DNA of 64,000 bases from Curtobacterium sp. PhB115 (GTDB taxonomy: Bacteria; Actinomycetota; Actinomycetes; Actinomycetales; Microbacteriaceae): contig NZ_RJKR01000005.1 in assembly GCF_003752025.1 (NCBI RefSeq), forward strand, positions 310,001-374,000, given 5' to 3'. A program made the position numbers and the translations under genes. Positions 1 to 9,016 of the stretch are shown in pieces (within the stretch, counting starts at the first letter, position 1; each line of letters starts with the position of its first letter). The notes under the pieces are model-generated. The model saw nothing but the letters and a program-made list of their open reading frames with translations. It did not search any database and was not told the DNA's origin.

Positions 1-1148
1 CCCGCCTGAGCTCCCTGAGCGAGGTCGGCGGCGACCCGAGCGTGTTCTCGGTGTCCGTCGACGCCTTCCACCAGGCGCAGCGCGACCGGCTCGGCAGCTG
101 GCCGGACACGATGACGACCCTCACCACGCACGACACGAAGCGCAGCGAGGACACCCGTGCGCGGATCGCCGTGCTCGCCGAACTCGGTGACGAGTGGGCG
201 GCGACCCTCGACCGGTTGCAGTCCCTCGTCCCGCTCGAGGACCGCGTCTTCGCCGACCTGCTCTGGCAGGCGGTCGTCGGCGCGCGTCCCGCCAGTCGTG
301 AGCGGTTGCACGCGTACGCCGAGAAGGCCTCGCGCGAAGCCGGCGACAGCACCACCTGGACCGAACCCGACCAGGACTTCGAACGGCGCATGCACGCGCT
401 CGTCGACGCCGCGTTCGACGATCCGGCCGTGGTCGCGGTGCTGGACGCCCTCGACGAGCGGATCGACGCCGCCGGGTGGTCGAACGGCCTCGCGCAGAAG
501 CTCGTGCAGCTCACCGCGCCCGGCGTCCCCGACGTCTACCAGGGCACGGAGTTCTGGGACCGCTCCCTCGTCGACCCCGACAACCGGCGGGCGGTGGACT
601 ACGTCGAACGGCGCCACGTGCTCGCCGAACTCGACGGCCCGGACGACGACGGACCGGAGGACCTGCCCGCGATCGGCATCGACGGTGCGGCGAAGCTCCT
701 CGTGACGACCCGTGCACTGCGGGCCCGTCGTGACCACCCGGACCTGTTCACCCGGTACCTCGCACTCGAGGCCACCGGCAGCGCGGCGGACCACGTGCTC
801 GCCTTCGACCGCGGGGGTGCCGTCACGGTCGCCACACGCCTGCCCATCGGTCTCGGACGGGTCGGCGGGTGGGGCGACACCCTGGTGCACCCCACCCCGG
901 TCGACCGCGTCGACCTGCTGACCGGGCGCCACGTCCCCGCGGCCCGGGGCATCCGCCTCGACGAGCTGCTCGCCACCTACCCGGTCGCCCTCCTCGTCCC
1001 GGTGGGCGCGGTCGGTGAACCCGGCCACGTCGACACCGTGACCGCCGCGTCGGACGCGGGGCGCGCCTCCCGGCCGTCCGCCGACCCGACGGACGCCACC
1101 GAGACGCCGGAGCAGGCCGAGATCGACATCCTGGAGGGCCACGCATGA
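1..1148 (+). CDS. treY: Maltooligosyl trehalose synthase, 3' part (5' end outside window)
   Basis: C-terminal part of maltooligosyltrehalose synthase (GH13), the cytoplasmic enzyme that converts the reducing end of maltodextrin into an alpha,alpha-1,1 trehalose linkage. The reading frame is open from the first base (frame beginning at base 3), so the gene starts upstream. Around bases 18-165 the translation carries the family hallmark LSEVGGDP, then FH, then [14 protein letters not shown]. Around 525-560 it has [12 protein letters not shown], typical of TreY C-termini. The last about 60 residues are a family-variable tail. Its stop overlaps the treZ start (ATGA), so the two are translationally coupled, the standard treY-treZ arrangement. 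Identification is firm; the length of the missing part is unknown. Confidence 0.95.
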   Translation, partial: RLSSLSEVGGDPSVFSVSVDAFHQAQRDRLGSWPDTMTTLTTHDTKRSEDTRARIAVLAELGDEWAATLDRLQSLVPLEDRVFADLLWQAVVGARPASRERLHAYAEKASREAGDSTTWTEPDQDFERRMHALVDAAFDDPAVVAVLDALDERIDAAGWSNGLAQKLVQLTAPGVPDVYQGTEFWDRSLVDPDNRRAVDYVERRHVLAELDGPDDDGPEDLPAIGIDGAAKLLVTTRALRARRDHPDLFTRYLALEATGSAADHVLAFDRGGAVTVATRLPIGLGRVGGWGDTLVHPTPVDRVDLLTGRHVPAARGIRLDELLATYPVALLVPVGAVGEPGHVDTVTAASDAGRASRPSADPTDATETPEQAEIDILEGHA

Positions 1149-2899
1149 CCGCACCCGACCGATACGCCGTGTGGGCTCCCGAGCCGGACCGCGTCCGGCT
1201 GGTGGTCGACGACGTCGAGTACCAGCTCACCCGTCGCGACGACGACTGGTGGGCGACCGACGCGATCATGCCGGTCGTCGGCGCCCGGTACGGCTTCCGC
1301 ATCGGCGACGACGACGCCGTGCGGCCGGACCCCCGCAGCCGGCACCAGCCGGACGGCGTGCACGGACCGTCCGAAGTGGTGGACCCCGCCCGGTTCGCGT
1401 GGACCGACGAGTCGTGGACCGGCCGCCCGGCCCGCGGTGCCGTGATCTACGAGCTGCACGTCGGCACCTACACGCCCGAGGGCACGCTCGACGCCGCGGC
1501 CCAGAAGCTCGACCACCTCGTCGAGCTCGGGGTCGAGTTCGTCGAGCTGCTCCCCGTCAACGCCGTGAACGGCGAGTGGAACTGGGGCTACGACGGTGTC
1601 GGCTGGTTCTCGGTGCACGCGCCGTACGGCGGCCCGGACGCCTACGACCGGTTCGTCGACACCGCCCACGCGCTCGGCCTCGGCGTCATCCAGGACGTCG
1701 TCCACAACCACCTCGGGCCGAGCGGCAACTACCTGCCGCTGTACGGGCCGTACCTGCTGCAGGGACTCGGCAACACGTGGGGCGACTCCGTCAACGTCGA
1801 GCACCCGGAGGTCCGTCGGTACGTGCTCGACAACGTCCGGATGTGGTTCCGGGACCACCACGTCGACGGGCTCCGGCTCGACGCCGTGCACGCCCTGCGC
1901 GACACCACCCGGCCGCACGTGCTCGCGGCGATGGCCGACGAGACCGACGCGTACTCGTCGTTCGTCGGGCGACCGCTCTCCCTCATCGCGGAGTCGGACC
2001 TCAACGACCCGGTGATGTTCCGTCCGCGTGAAGCCGCGGGGTACGGGCTCGCCGGACAGTGGTCCGACGACTTCCACCACGCCGTGCACGTGGCGCTGAC
2101 CGGCGAGACGAACGGCTACTACGCCGACTTCGCTCCGTTGTCGGCGCTCGCGAAGGTGCTCGACCACGGGTTCTTCCACGACGGCATGTGGTCGTCCTTC
2201 CGCGGGAAGCGGCACGGACGGCCGATCGACCGCGGGACCTCCCCCGCGACGGCCCTGGTCGTGGCGAACCAGAACCACGACCAGATCGGCAACCGCGCCG
2301 CCGGTGACCGACTGTCGGCGACGCTGGACGACGAAGGGCTCGTGATCGCCGCGGCCCTGACGCTGCTCGGCCCGTTCACGCCGATGCTGTTCATGGGCGA
2401 GGAGTTCGCCGCGACGACACCGTGGCAGTTCTTCACGTCGCACCCGGAGCCCGAGCTCGGCAAGGCCACCGCCGAGGGGCGCATCCGCGAGTTCGCGGAG
2501 CACGGGTGGGACGAATCGGCCGTGCCCGACCCGCAGGACCCGAGCACGTTCACGAACTCGAAGCTCGACTGGGCCGACGTCAGCTCGGAGCGGGGTGCCG
2601 CGATCCTCCGGGCCTACCGGGTGCTCGTCGCCCTGCGCCGGACCGACCAGGCGTTCGTCGACCACCGGTACGAGGCGAACGCTGTCCGCTTCAGCGAGGA
2701 CCGGCGCTGGCTGGTGCTGACGCGTGGGCTGCTCGGGCCGGACGTCGCACCGGTGCACGTCGTGGTGAACTTCCTGGACGACGCCGCCGAGGTCCCCGTG
2801 CCCGGCGCCACCGGCGAGGAGCTCTACCGCTTCGGAGCGGCTGACGTGGCGACCGACTGCGTGCGGTTCCGCGGCCGGGGTGTGGTGGTGCTCCGGTAG
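1145..2899 (+). CDS. treZ: Malto-oligosyltrehalose trehalohydrolase
   Basis: Releases free trehalose from maltooligosyl-trehalose, the second step of the TreY-TreZ route (cytoplasmic). The protein has 584 residues, normal for TreZ. An N-terminal beta-sandwich (about 1-95) precedes the GH13 barrel. Visible GH13 regions are DVVHNH at about 184-189, GLRLDAVHA with the nucleophile Asp near 246, LIAESD with the acid/base Glu near 283, and [10 protein letters not shown] from about 375. The ATG overlaps the treY stop by 4 nt, so no separate promoter or ribosome binding site is needed. The gene is followed by a nested palindrome (2950-3002) before the convergent glycosyltransferase gene. Confidence 0.96.
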   Translation: MTAPDRYAVWAPEPDRVRLVVDDVEYQLTRRDDDWWATDAIMPVVGARYGFRIGDDDAVRPDPRSRHQPDGVHGPSEVVDPARFAWTDESWTGRPARGAVIYELHVGTYTPEGTLDAAAQKLDHLVELGVEFVELLPVNAVNGEWNWGYDGVGWFSVHAPYGGPDAYDRFVDTAHALGLGVIQDVVHNHLGPSGNYLPLYGPYLLQGLGNTWGDSVNVEHPEVRRYVLDNVRMWFRDHHVDGLRLDAVHALRDTTRPHVLAAMADETDAYSSFVGRPLSLIAESDLNDPVMFRPREAAGYGLAGQWSDDFHHAVHVALTGETNGYYADFAPLSALAKVLDHGFFHDGMWSSFRGKRHGRPIDRGTSPATALVVANQNHDQIGNRAAGDRLSATLDDEGLVIAAALTLLGPFTPMLFMGEEFAATTPWQFFTSHPEPELGKATAEGRIREFAEHGWDESAVPDPQDPSTFTNSKLDWADVSSERGAAILRAYRVLVALRRTDQAFVDHRYEANAVRFSEDRRWLVLTRGLLGPDVAPVHVVVNFLDDAAEVPVPGATGEELYRFGAADVATDCVRFRGRGVVVLR

Positions 2900-2949
2900 C
2901 GCTCCGGTAGCGCTCGACTGCCGTCCGGTCTGCCAACGGGCGGCCGATC

Positions 2950-3002
2950 CGCGAAAGCGACCGGGTCCCGCGAACAGTTCGCGGGACACTGTCGCTTTCG
3001 CG
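2950..3002. terminator. Nested inverted repeat between convergent genes
   Basis: Outer arms CGCGAAAGCGAC (2950-2961) and its exact complement (2991-3002) enclose inner arms GTCCCGCGAA (2965-2974) and TTCGCGGGAC (2978-2987) with a 3-nt loop. It lies 50 nt after treZ in a gap between convergent genes, so it probably acts as a bidirectional 3'-end hairpin. There is no T-tract. The remainder of the gap (3003-3110) is low-complexity CGACGCCGAGCGC-type sequence with no credible gene. Confidence 0.7.
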
Positions 3003-3110
3003 GTACCGACGCCGAGCGCGAGCGCCGACGCCGACGCCGAACGCGAGCGCCGCCGCCGCCGTCGCCGAGCGCTGCCGCCGAGCGCCGACGCCGCGGCTCA
3101 GGCCGCGTGC

Positions 3111-3902
3111 TCAGGCGTGGTCGCCGACGGCGTGCGCGTTCGTGCGCACCGACGGCAGCTTCCGGTGGTCCTTGACCAGGGAACGAGTCTCGCGCAGACG
3201 ACGGTCGATGCCCCACTTCGTCACGAGCGCCAGGCTCTCGCGCACGATGTTGCCGCTCATCTTCGAGACGCCGAACTCCCGCTCGGTGAAGGTGATCGGC
3301 GTCTCGACGACGCGCAGCCCGGCCTCGAGGGCACGCCAGCACAGGTCGACCTGGAAGCAGTACCCCTTCGACGCGACGCCGGCCAGGTCGATCCGCTCGA
3401 ACGCCCGCGAGGTGAAGACCCGGAAGCCGCCCGTCGCGTCACGGACCGCGATGCCCAGGGCCAGGCGCGTGTAGAGGTTCCCGCCGCGGGAGAGCAGCTC
3501 GCGGTACCAGGGCCAGTTCTCGACCTTCCCGCCCTTGATCCAGCGGGACCCGAGGACGAGGTCGTTCGAGTCGGCGAGCTCCAGCATCCAGGGCAGGTAC
3601 TCGGGGTGGTGCGAGCCGTCGGCGTCCATCTCGACGAGCTTGGCGTAGCCGTGTTCGAGGCCCCACGCGAAGCCGGACAGGTACGCGCCGCCGAGGCCGT
3701 CCTTGACGGTGCGGTGCATGACGTGCACCCGGTCCGTCTCGCGGGCGATGGCGTCGGCGATGTCGCCGGTGCCGTCTGGGGAGTTGTCGTCGACGACGAG
3801 CACGTGGACGCTGTCGTCGGTGGCGGCGAGCGTGCGCTCGACGATCGGACGGACGTTCTCCGCCTCGTCGTAGGTCGGGATGATGACCAGGGTCTCGCTC
3901 AT
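3111..3902 (-). CDS. Polyprenol-phosphate mannosyl/glycosyl transferase (DPM1-like, GT2)
   Basis: GT2 enzyme of the dolichol-phosphate-mannose synthase type (263 residues). It transfers a sugar, probably mannose from GDP-mannose, to polyprenyl phosphate at the inner membrane face. VVDDNSPDGT lies at about 36-45, the metal-binding DADG at 93-96 followed by SHHPEYLP, and GSRW at about 118-121. No C-terminal membrane segments are present, so it resembles soluble DPM1/Ppm1 rather than bacterial GtrB. I chose the internal ATG at 3902 because AGGAG sits 7 nt before it; an in-frame upstream ATG has no such site. A TACATT -10-like box at 3926-3931 suggests its own promoter. Its product would be the donor for the GtrA and GT39 proteins encoded nearby; that link is inference. 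Confidence 0.85.
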   Translation of the reverse strand: MSETLVIIPTYDEAENVRPIVERTLAATDDSVHVLVVDDNSPDGTGDIADAIARETDRVHVMHRTVKDGLGGAYLSGFAWGLEHGYAKLVEMDADGSHHPEYLPWMLELADSNDLVLGSRWIKGGKVENWPWYRELLSRGGNLYTRLALGIAVRDATGGFRVFTSRAFERIDLAGVASKGYCFQVDLCWRALEAGLRVVETPITFTEREFGVSKMSGNIVRESLALVTKWGIDRRLRETRSLVKDHRKLPSVRTNAHAVGDHA

Positions 3903-3946
3903 GGTGCTCCTCGTGCTCCACATCGAATGTATCGGTCGGTCGTGGG

Positions 3947-4705
3947 TCAGTCCGACGAGAGGTCTGCGAACACGATCAGATTGTCCGTGTAGTGCCCGGT
4001 GGCAGTGTCGAACACGCCGTCGCAGGTGATCAGTCGGAGTTGTGGGGTCGGCGTCGTGCCGTAGACGTCGCTCGTCGGGAACGCGGACTTGGCGGCGCGT
4101 TCCGAGCGGTCGACGGTGAAGGTGCGGGTGGTGCCGTCGGACATCGCGACGTGGATCTCGTCGCCCGACACCAGTTCGTCGAGCCGGAAGAACACCGCGG
4201 CGCTCGTCGGGCTGTCGACGTGCCCGGCGATCACGGCCGGACCGACCTCGCCAGGGACGATGCCGTCGCTGAACCAGCCGGCGCTGTCCCAGTCGACGGG
4301 CGGGTCGAGTTCGCCGCCGGAGCCGCGGTGCAGGTCCTCGAGCGAGGACTGCACGCCGATGGCGGGGATCGAGACGCTGACCGGGGTGGCTGCCGAGCGG
4401 GCCTCAGGGGCGGCCGGGTCCTGGAAGCCCTCGATGCCCGAGGAGCCCGAGGAAGCCGACCCCGAAGCGCCCGAGGAGCCCGAAGTGCCCGAAGAAGCCG
4501 ACCCCGAAGCACCCGAAGCGCCCGAGCTCGAAGAAGCCGATGCCGAAGCAGCCGCCGTCGTCTCCGCCCCGCCACCGTTCGTCGCGGCGACGGCGACCCC
4601 GGTGACACCCCCGACCACGACGACCGCGGCCACCACGGCCCCGATCACCACGCCCCGACGGCGGACGGAACCGAGACTCGGCCCCGCGGACCGCCGGCCG
4701 CTCAC
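3947..4705 (-). CDS. Class F sortase
   Basis: Membrane-anchored sortase, a transpeptidase that joins surface proteins to cell-wall or pilus acceptors. The 252-residue protein has a basic N-terminus, a membrane segment at about 19-41, a Ser/Gly/Ala low-complexity linker (about 50-90), and a catalytic domain from about 105. The catalytic His lies in VIAGHVDS (His162) and the Cys in LRLITCDGVFD (Cys228), followed by YTDNLIVFA. The catalytic Arg cannot be assigned with confidence. The GTG start at 4705 overlaps the upstream GH8 stop (GTGA), so it is coupled to that glycanase. No canonical LPxTG protein is encoded in the window; see the DUF4397 entry for a possible atypical substrate. Confidence 0.88.
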   Translation of the reverse strand: MSGRRSAGPSLGSVRRRGVVIGAVVAAVVVVGGVTGVAVAATNGGGAETTAAASASASSSSGASGASGSASSGTSGSSGASGSASSGSSGIEGFQDPAAPEARSAATPVSVSIPAIGVQSSLEDLHRGSGGELDPPVDWDSAGWFSDGIVPGEVGPAVIAGHVDSPTSAAVFFRLDELVSGDEIHVAMSDGTTRTFTVDRSERAAKSAFPTSDVYGTTPTPQLRLITCDGVFDTATGHYTDNLIVFADLSSD

Positions 4706-5856
4706 GACGCGCCCCCCGCCGTCGTCCCGCACCCGCCGAGCACGTCGGAGCTCAGCATCGTCGCCCCGAGGGCCGCCCACGCATCGCCGTAGTACGTCGG
4801 CGTGGTCGCCGCCGTCCGGTCCGCGCGTTCGAGGTCGTCGGACGCCGCACCGGAGGAACCAGCAGCCTGCTCGGCAGCGGCCCGCGCGGTGTAGGCCAGG
4901 GCGTTCGTGTCACCGGTCACCGCGGTCCCGCCCAGGTCGAGCTGCGACGCGAGCTGCGTCGTCCGACGGAGGGTCGGGGTCAGCGAACCGGCGAGGGTCC
5001 GGTCGGCGGCACTGCAGGATTCGGCGTACCGGAGCGGCATCCGCATGGCGTCGTACCCGTACAGCACGCGGCCGTCGCCACCGGTGGCCGGCATGGCGTC
5101 CACCGTGCCGTCGGCGTGCACCTGCGACCAGTCGCTCGGCAGGTCCGACGCGTCGAGCACGGCGGCGGTCACCTTCCGCGACCCGGCCGCGAGGGCCTTC
5201 CACCGGTCGTCCCCGGTTGCCTTCGCCAGCACGGCGTACGCAGCGGGCGACGCGTACGAGGCGTTGTACCGGTACGGCTCGGAGTCGGCCCACGGCCCCG
5301 GCAGCAGGATCGTGCCGAGGTCGGTCTCAGCGGTCTCGTGCTGCAGGATCGCGGCGGCGATGCGCTTCCCGGCAGCGGTGTAGCGGTCCTCGCCCCATGC
5401 GTCACCGGCGAGCACGAGTGCCCGGGCAGCATCGAGGTCCGCGTCGCTCGCCGGCTGCTCGTCGGCGACACCGTCGTCGGGCGTCCAACGCCAGGCGAGC
5501 AGGTCGTCGTCGGTCACCATGTGCTTCGCGGTCCACTTCCAGATGTCGTCGAAGCGGCCACGGTCACCGTTCGCGTAGGCGATCAGCAGCCCGTAGGCCT
5601 GCCCCTCGCTGACGGTGTCGTCGCCCTGGTCGGTGCGGACGACGCGGCCGTCCTGCACGTACCGGTCGAGGAACTCGGTGCTGAGCTCCTCCGGCGAGCG
5701 CGCCGCGTCGGACGCAGCGGACGACGTGGGCGTGGCGGCTGAACCGCCGTCGGCGGTGGTGTCCTGCCCCCACGGCCGCACCGCGAGGAGCGCGACACCG
5801 ATGGCGACGACGACCGCCGCTGCGGCGGTGACGGGTATCCAGGTCCTGCGGGTCAT
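4702..5856 (-). CDS. Exported/membrane-anchored GH8 beta-glucanase (BcsZ-like)
   Basis: Glycoside hydrolase family 8 (inverting; cellulase, chitosanase or lichenase), 384 residues. An N-terminal membrane or signal segment lies at about 9-26, then a Thr/Ser/Ala-rich spacer. The general-acid Glu is in SEGQAYGLLIAY (Glu84), and the second catalytic Asp in the ASDADLDAA signature (Asp138). In cellulose operons of other bacteria a GH8 enzyme (BcsZ) trims the nascent polymer. Here the gene lies near a BcsA-like synthase gene, supporting a similar role, though the polymer is unknown. The ATG at 5856 has a GGAAAGG-type site upstream. It is separated from the DUF4397 gene by a 3'-end hairpin, so GH8 and sortase probably form their own two-gene unit. 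Confidence 0.88.
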   Translation of the reverse strand: MTRRTWIPVTAAAAVVVAIGVALLAVRPWGQDTTADGGSAATPTSSAASDAARSPEELSTEFLDRYVQDGRVVRTDQGDDTVSEGQAYGLLIAYANGDRGRFDDIWKWTAKHMVTDDDLLAWRWTPDDGVADEQPASDADLDAARALVLAGDAWGEDRYTAAGKRIAAAILQHETAETDLGTILLPGPWADSEPYRYNASYASPAAYAVLAKATGDDRWKALAAGSRKVTAAVLDASDLPSDWSQVHADGTVDAMPATGGDGRVLYGYDAMRMPLRYAESCSAADRTLAGSLTPTLRRTTQLASQLDLGGTAVTGDTNALAYTARAAAEQAAGSSGAASDDLERADRTAATTPTYYGDAWAALGATMLSSDVLGGCGTTAGGAS

Positions 5857-5960
5857 GCTGGCCTGCCTTTCCGTGGATGGTGACGAAGGATCTGGACTGG
5901 GGGCCCACGACGCCGGTTCCGGGCCGACGCGCCAGCGGCGGACCTGCCGTGCCGGTGGGG

Positions 5961-6004
5961 AGGCCCGGATCACGTGAGCGGGTCGGCGCACGTGATCCGT
6001 GCCT
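5961..6004 (-). terminator. 3'-end hairpin of the DUF4397 gene
   Basis: The arms AGGCCCGGATCACGTG (5961-5976) and CACGTGATCCGTGCCT (5989-6004) are complementary with one mismatch and enclose a 12-nt loop. The structure begins 14 nt after the DUF4397 stop. On the transcribed strand it opens with CTGGAGGCACGG, the signature shared by several other 3'-end hairpins here. The rest of the gap (5857-6017) holds only the GH8 leader. Confidence 0.7.
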
Positions 6005-6017
6005 CCAGGCCAGGGCG

Positions 6018-6842
6018 TCAGCGGGAGAGCGAGCGGAGCGCTGCGATCGCGGCGTGGATCGCTTCCGTCATCGGACGGTCGGCGGCTGCGCCGCCACCGC
6101 CGGTCTGCACACCGCCGGACGGGGTCGCGGCGGTGGCCGCGGCGTCCGTCACCGGGACGACCGTCAGGTCGCCCTTGCTGTCGTCGAGGACGAACAAGGT
6201 GGAGACGGTGTTGCCCGCGAGGTCCACCTTCGCGGTGCCCTCCTGGCCGCTGCCCGACACGTCCAGCGTCCACTTGCCGGCATCCACGGTGGCGTACTTC
6301 GTGGCGGTGCCGAACGCTGCGCCCTCGGCGACGGCGGTGCCCTCGGAGGTGCTCACGTCGACCTTCTTCGCGGTGGTCGCGGCCTGGACGAGCCGGAGCT
6401 TCGCCTTGCCGTCGCCCGGCTGCTGCAGGTCGTCGGTGAACGCCGTCGTCTTGAGGTCGCTGTTCTTGCCGTAGGCGACCACCGTGCTGGCGTCGCCCCC
6501 GTCGACCGTGACGTCGGTGGAGATCACCGGCGTGGAGTCGGGGGCGTCGGAGGCCCGCATCGACAGCACGTACGTGCCGACCGGGAGCTCCTGGTACTTG
6601 CTGACCTGGCCGTAGGTGACGTCATCGAGCTCGAAGACCGTCTTGCCGCCCGAGAGGCTCGACAGTTCGACGTCGACGCCCTTCGTGTCCGGGGAGAGGT
6701 GGCCGACGCGGAGCCAGCCCTCGTCGGAGGTGGTCGCGGCAGAGGCGGTCTGCGGTGCTGCGAGTCCGACGGTCGCGGCGACGAGGGTCGCGGCGAGGGC
6801 TCCGACCACCAGGGTGCGGCGGCGCTGGGTGTGTGCGGTCAT
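6018..6842 (-). CDS. Secreted DUF4397-domain protein
   Basis: Exported protein of 274 residues: an RRR-containing n-region, a hydrophobic segment, and a probable signal-peptidase site after TASA (about residue 36). A DUF4397 beta-sandwich follows, covering about 44-230 (starting WLRVGHLSPDTKGVDV). DUF4397 proteins are cell-surface adhesin-like modules of unknown function that often occur beside class F sortase genes in actinobacteria. The C-terminus has SGGVQTGGGG about 23 residues from the end, then a moderately hydrophobic stretch ending RSLSR, a layout reminiscent of a sorting signal but without LPxTG. The ATG at 6842 follows GGAGC. Both flanks carry hairpins, so it is probably transcribed alone. 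Confidence 0.82.
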   Translation of the reverse strand: MTAHTQRRRTLVVGALAATLVAATVGLAAPQTASAATTSDEGWLRVGHLSPDTKGVDVELSSLSGGKTVFELDDVTYGQVSKYQELPVGTYVLSMRASDAPDSTPVISTDVTVDGGDASTVVAYGKNSDLKTTAFTDDLQQPGDGKAKLRLVQAATTAKKVDVSTSEGTAVAEGAAFGTATKYATVDAGKWTLDVSGSGQEGTAKVDLAGNTVSTLFVLDDSKGDLTVVPVTDAAATAATPSGGVQTGGGGAAADRPMTEAIHAAIAALRSLSR

Positions 6843-6915
6843 GGAGTTGCTCCTTCGGGTCGTGGTGCGTGCGGTGCGTGCGGTGGATGCGGCGGATACG
6901 CGAGCGGCGGATGCG

Positions 6916-6972
6916 CGAGCGGGCGAAATACCGCCGTGGTCTCGCGAGCCGCCCGGGCATTTCGCCCGCTCG
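6916..6972. repeat. 57-bp palindromic intergenic element, copy 1 of 5
   Basis: Perfect 14-nt terminal inverted repeats CGAGCGGGCGAAAT and ATTTCGCCCGCTCG enclose a variable core. The element lies in the gap between the GT39-type gene and the DUF4397 gene. Four further copies of nearly identical length lie at 12437, 12627, 14556 and 14727. The rest of the 6843-7027 gap is low-complexity GGATGCGG/CGCGAGC sequence without a gene. Confidence 0.85.
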
Positions 6973-7027
6973 GCCGGCACCCGCTCGGCCGGCGGGCGCT
7001 CGGCGCGCGGGGCGGCCGCGGCGGCGG

Positions 7028-9016
7028 TCACGAGGCGCTCGTCGCCGTGGTCGTCGGGTCCGCGGGGGTGTAGGTGACGGTGAGCCGCTCGCCCTCGCGC
7101 TCGACCGACGCCGGCTTGAACCGGTCGGACATCGCGTCGAGCGTCGCCGCGACCCGCTCGGCCGAGGCGGCGGTGTTCGTGTGCAGCACAGCGGTGCGGA
7201 ACGGCTGACCGGTCTCGCCGGTGAGCGGACTGAACCGGTCGACGCGGACGTCCTGGTCGGCGAGCACCTGGCCGAGCGCGATCATCGCTCGCGAGTCGAC
7301 CTGACCCGCACGGAACTGCGACTTCGTGCCGTCGTCAGCACGCAGGTTCGGGTTCAGCGCGAGCTCGGTGCCCATCGTCTTCCGGACGTCGGATGCCCGG
7401 GTGATCGCGGCCTCGGCGGCGGATGAGCCCTCGGCGTGGATGCGTCGGACCTCGACCTGCTGGTCACCGGACCCGAAGGTCGCGACGGCCGTCGAGTTCT
7501 GGATCGCCTGGCGGACGTCGGACGACGAGTTGCCGCCGGTCCGCATCGAGTCCGTCGTGATGACGTAGTCCGAGTCCTTCCAGCCGTTCGGCGACTGGCG
7601 CTCCACGGCTCCGTCGGTGTCGAGCTTGTAGTACCAGACGACGTTGTTCCGGGCGAAGCCGTCGTCGACGAGGTCGACCCACATCGCGTCGTCCACGAGC
7701 AGCCGGGAGGACTTCGAGACGTTGTCCCCCACCCACTGCTCCGCCTGCTGCATCGGCAGGTCGAGGTTGCCGAGCACGAACCCGCGGAGCTGCGTGCCCC
7801 AGAGCGGCACGGCGACGACGAGGGCGGCTGCGGTGGCGACCGCCCAGGTGATCCCGAGGCCACGACGGGTGGCGGCGCCGAGGCGGGTGTGCGTGCGGAC
7901 CCGTCCGGCGATCGCGAGGACGGCACGTTCGGCGGTGTAGGCCACGAGGAGCGCCGCGAACGGGATGAGCATGATCACGTACGGCACCGGCAGGTACCCG
8001 TTCGGACGGAACATCATCGCGAGCAGGAACACGAGCATCGCGGCGATCGGACGGACCCGACGCAGGAACAGTCCCACGACGGCGGCGACGGACCCGAGCA
8101 CGATGAACACCGGGTCGAGCGCCCACCACTGCGACGCGGCGGCGTTCGCCAGGCTGCCCGGGTCGAACAGCGAACCGGACGCGGACCGCGACCCGAGCTG
8201 GTAGGTGATGCCCTCGAACAGGCTCACCCGGCCGCTCCCGGGCAGCAGCTCACCCTTGACCGCGGCGAGCAGCAGGTACCCGCCGCCGATGACGACGAGG
8301 ACGGCCCCGGCGACGCTGAGCGTGTACCGGCGGGTGCTCTTGTCGGCACGACGCACGGCCATCCAGATGAGGAACGGCAGCGCGAGGAGGTACGTCTCCT
8401 TCGACAGGACGGCGATCCCGAGGCACGCGGCGGCACCGGCGAACCCGGCGAGCTGCTGCCGACGGCTGAGTACGAGCACGAACGCGGCGAGGAGCCACGG
8501 CGTCGCGACGTTGTCGATGTAGACCGTGCGGTGGTACTGCAGGGCGAGGGGCGAGAGAGCGAACACGAGTCCGGCCGCTGCTGCCGTGATGCGTCCGGCG
8601 CCGAGGCGACGGGCGAGCACGAACAGCAGGATGCTCGAGACGGCGGAGAAGAAGACCATGGCCTCGCGGCCGGCCTCGACGGCGAACGAGTAGCGCGCGA
8701 ACGCTCCCGTCAGCCCGGTGTACCCGGCGATCTGGATCCAGCCGAGCGGCGGGTGGTCGTACCAGTACGTGTAGTGCGTGATCTCACCGAGGTGCATGAT
8801 CGCCCACGCCTGTGCCGTGTACGTGCCCTCGTCGTCGATCCGCTGCGGGGTGCCGGACATGTTCCAGGCCTGCACGATCACGGTGATCGCGACGACGGGC
8901 AGCAGCCACGTCAGGCTGGCGGCGTGCCGGCGGAACCACGAGCCGATCCCGGAGTGGTTCCCGGCGGCGGCGCCCCGGATCGGGATGCCGGTGGTGTTCG
9001 TGATGCTGGCGGTCAT
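7028..9016 (-). CDS. GT-C membrane glycosyltransferase (GT39/ArnT-like)
   Basis: Polytopic membrane protein of 662 residues resembling the PMT_2/ArnT family, which uses polyprenyl-phosphate-linked sugars outside the membrane. After the first membrane segment (about 33-50) comes the acidic DDEGTYTAQAW motif (Asp61-Glu63), typical of GT-C catalytic loops. Then DHPPLGW (87-93), about ten further hydrophobic helices, and a soluble C-terminal domain (about 430-662). Acceptor and sugar cannot be read from sequence. It starts with ATG overlapping the upstream synthase stop (ATGA). Together with GtrA and the DPM1-like enzyme it supplies the three functions of a Gtr-type glycosylation pathway. Confidence 0.84.
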   Translation of the reverse strand: MTASITNTTGIPIRGAAAGNHSGIGSWFRRHAASLTWLLPVVAITVIVQAWNMSGTPQRIDDEGTYTAQAWAIMHLGEITHYTYWYDHPPLGWIQIAGYTGLTGAFARYSFAVEAGREAMVFFSAVSSILLFVLARRLGAGRITAAAAGLVFALSPLALQYHRTVYIDNVATPWLLAAFVLVLSRRQQLAGFAGAAACLGIAVLSKETYLLALPFLIWMAVRRADKSTRRYTLSVAGAVLVVIGGGYLLLAAVKGELLPGSGRVSLFEGITYQLGSRSASGSLFDPGSLANAAASQWWALDPVFIVLGSVAAVVGLFLRRVRPIAAMLVFLLAMMFRPNGYLPVPYVIMLIPFAALLVAYTAERAVLAIAGRVRTHTRLGAATRRGLGITWAVATAAALVVAVPLWGTQLRGFVLGNLDLPMQQAEQWVGDNVSKSSRLLVDDAMWVDLVDDGFARNNVVWYYKLDTDGAVERQSPNGWKDSDYVITTDSMRTGGNSSSDVRQAIQNSTAVATFGSGDQQVEVRRIHAEGSSAAEAAITRASDVRKTMGTELALNPNLRADDGTKSQFRAGQVDSRAMIALGQVLADQDVRVDRFSPLTGETGQPFRTAVLHTNTAASAERVAATLDAMSDRFKPASVEREGERLTVTYTPADPTTTATSAS

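Noticed and set aside
977..2989. A 670-codon open frame antisense to treZ
   Set aside because: It lies opposite a gene with clear catalytic motifs and its translation is Arg/Val/Asp-biased with no family pattern; it is a shadow of high GC.
3924..3946. The DPM1-like gene as the last gene of the sortase operon
   Set aside because: The gap contains a TACATT -10-like box and the gene has its own SD, so an independent promoter is more likely, although read-through cannot be excluded.
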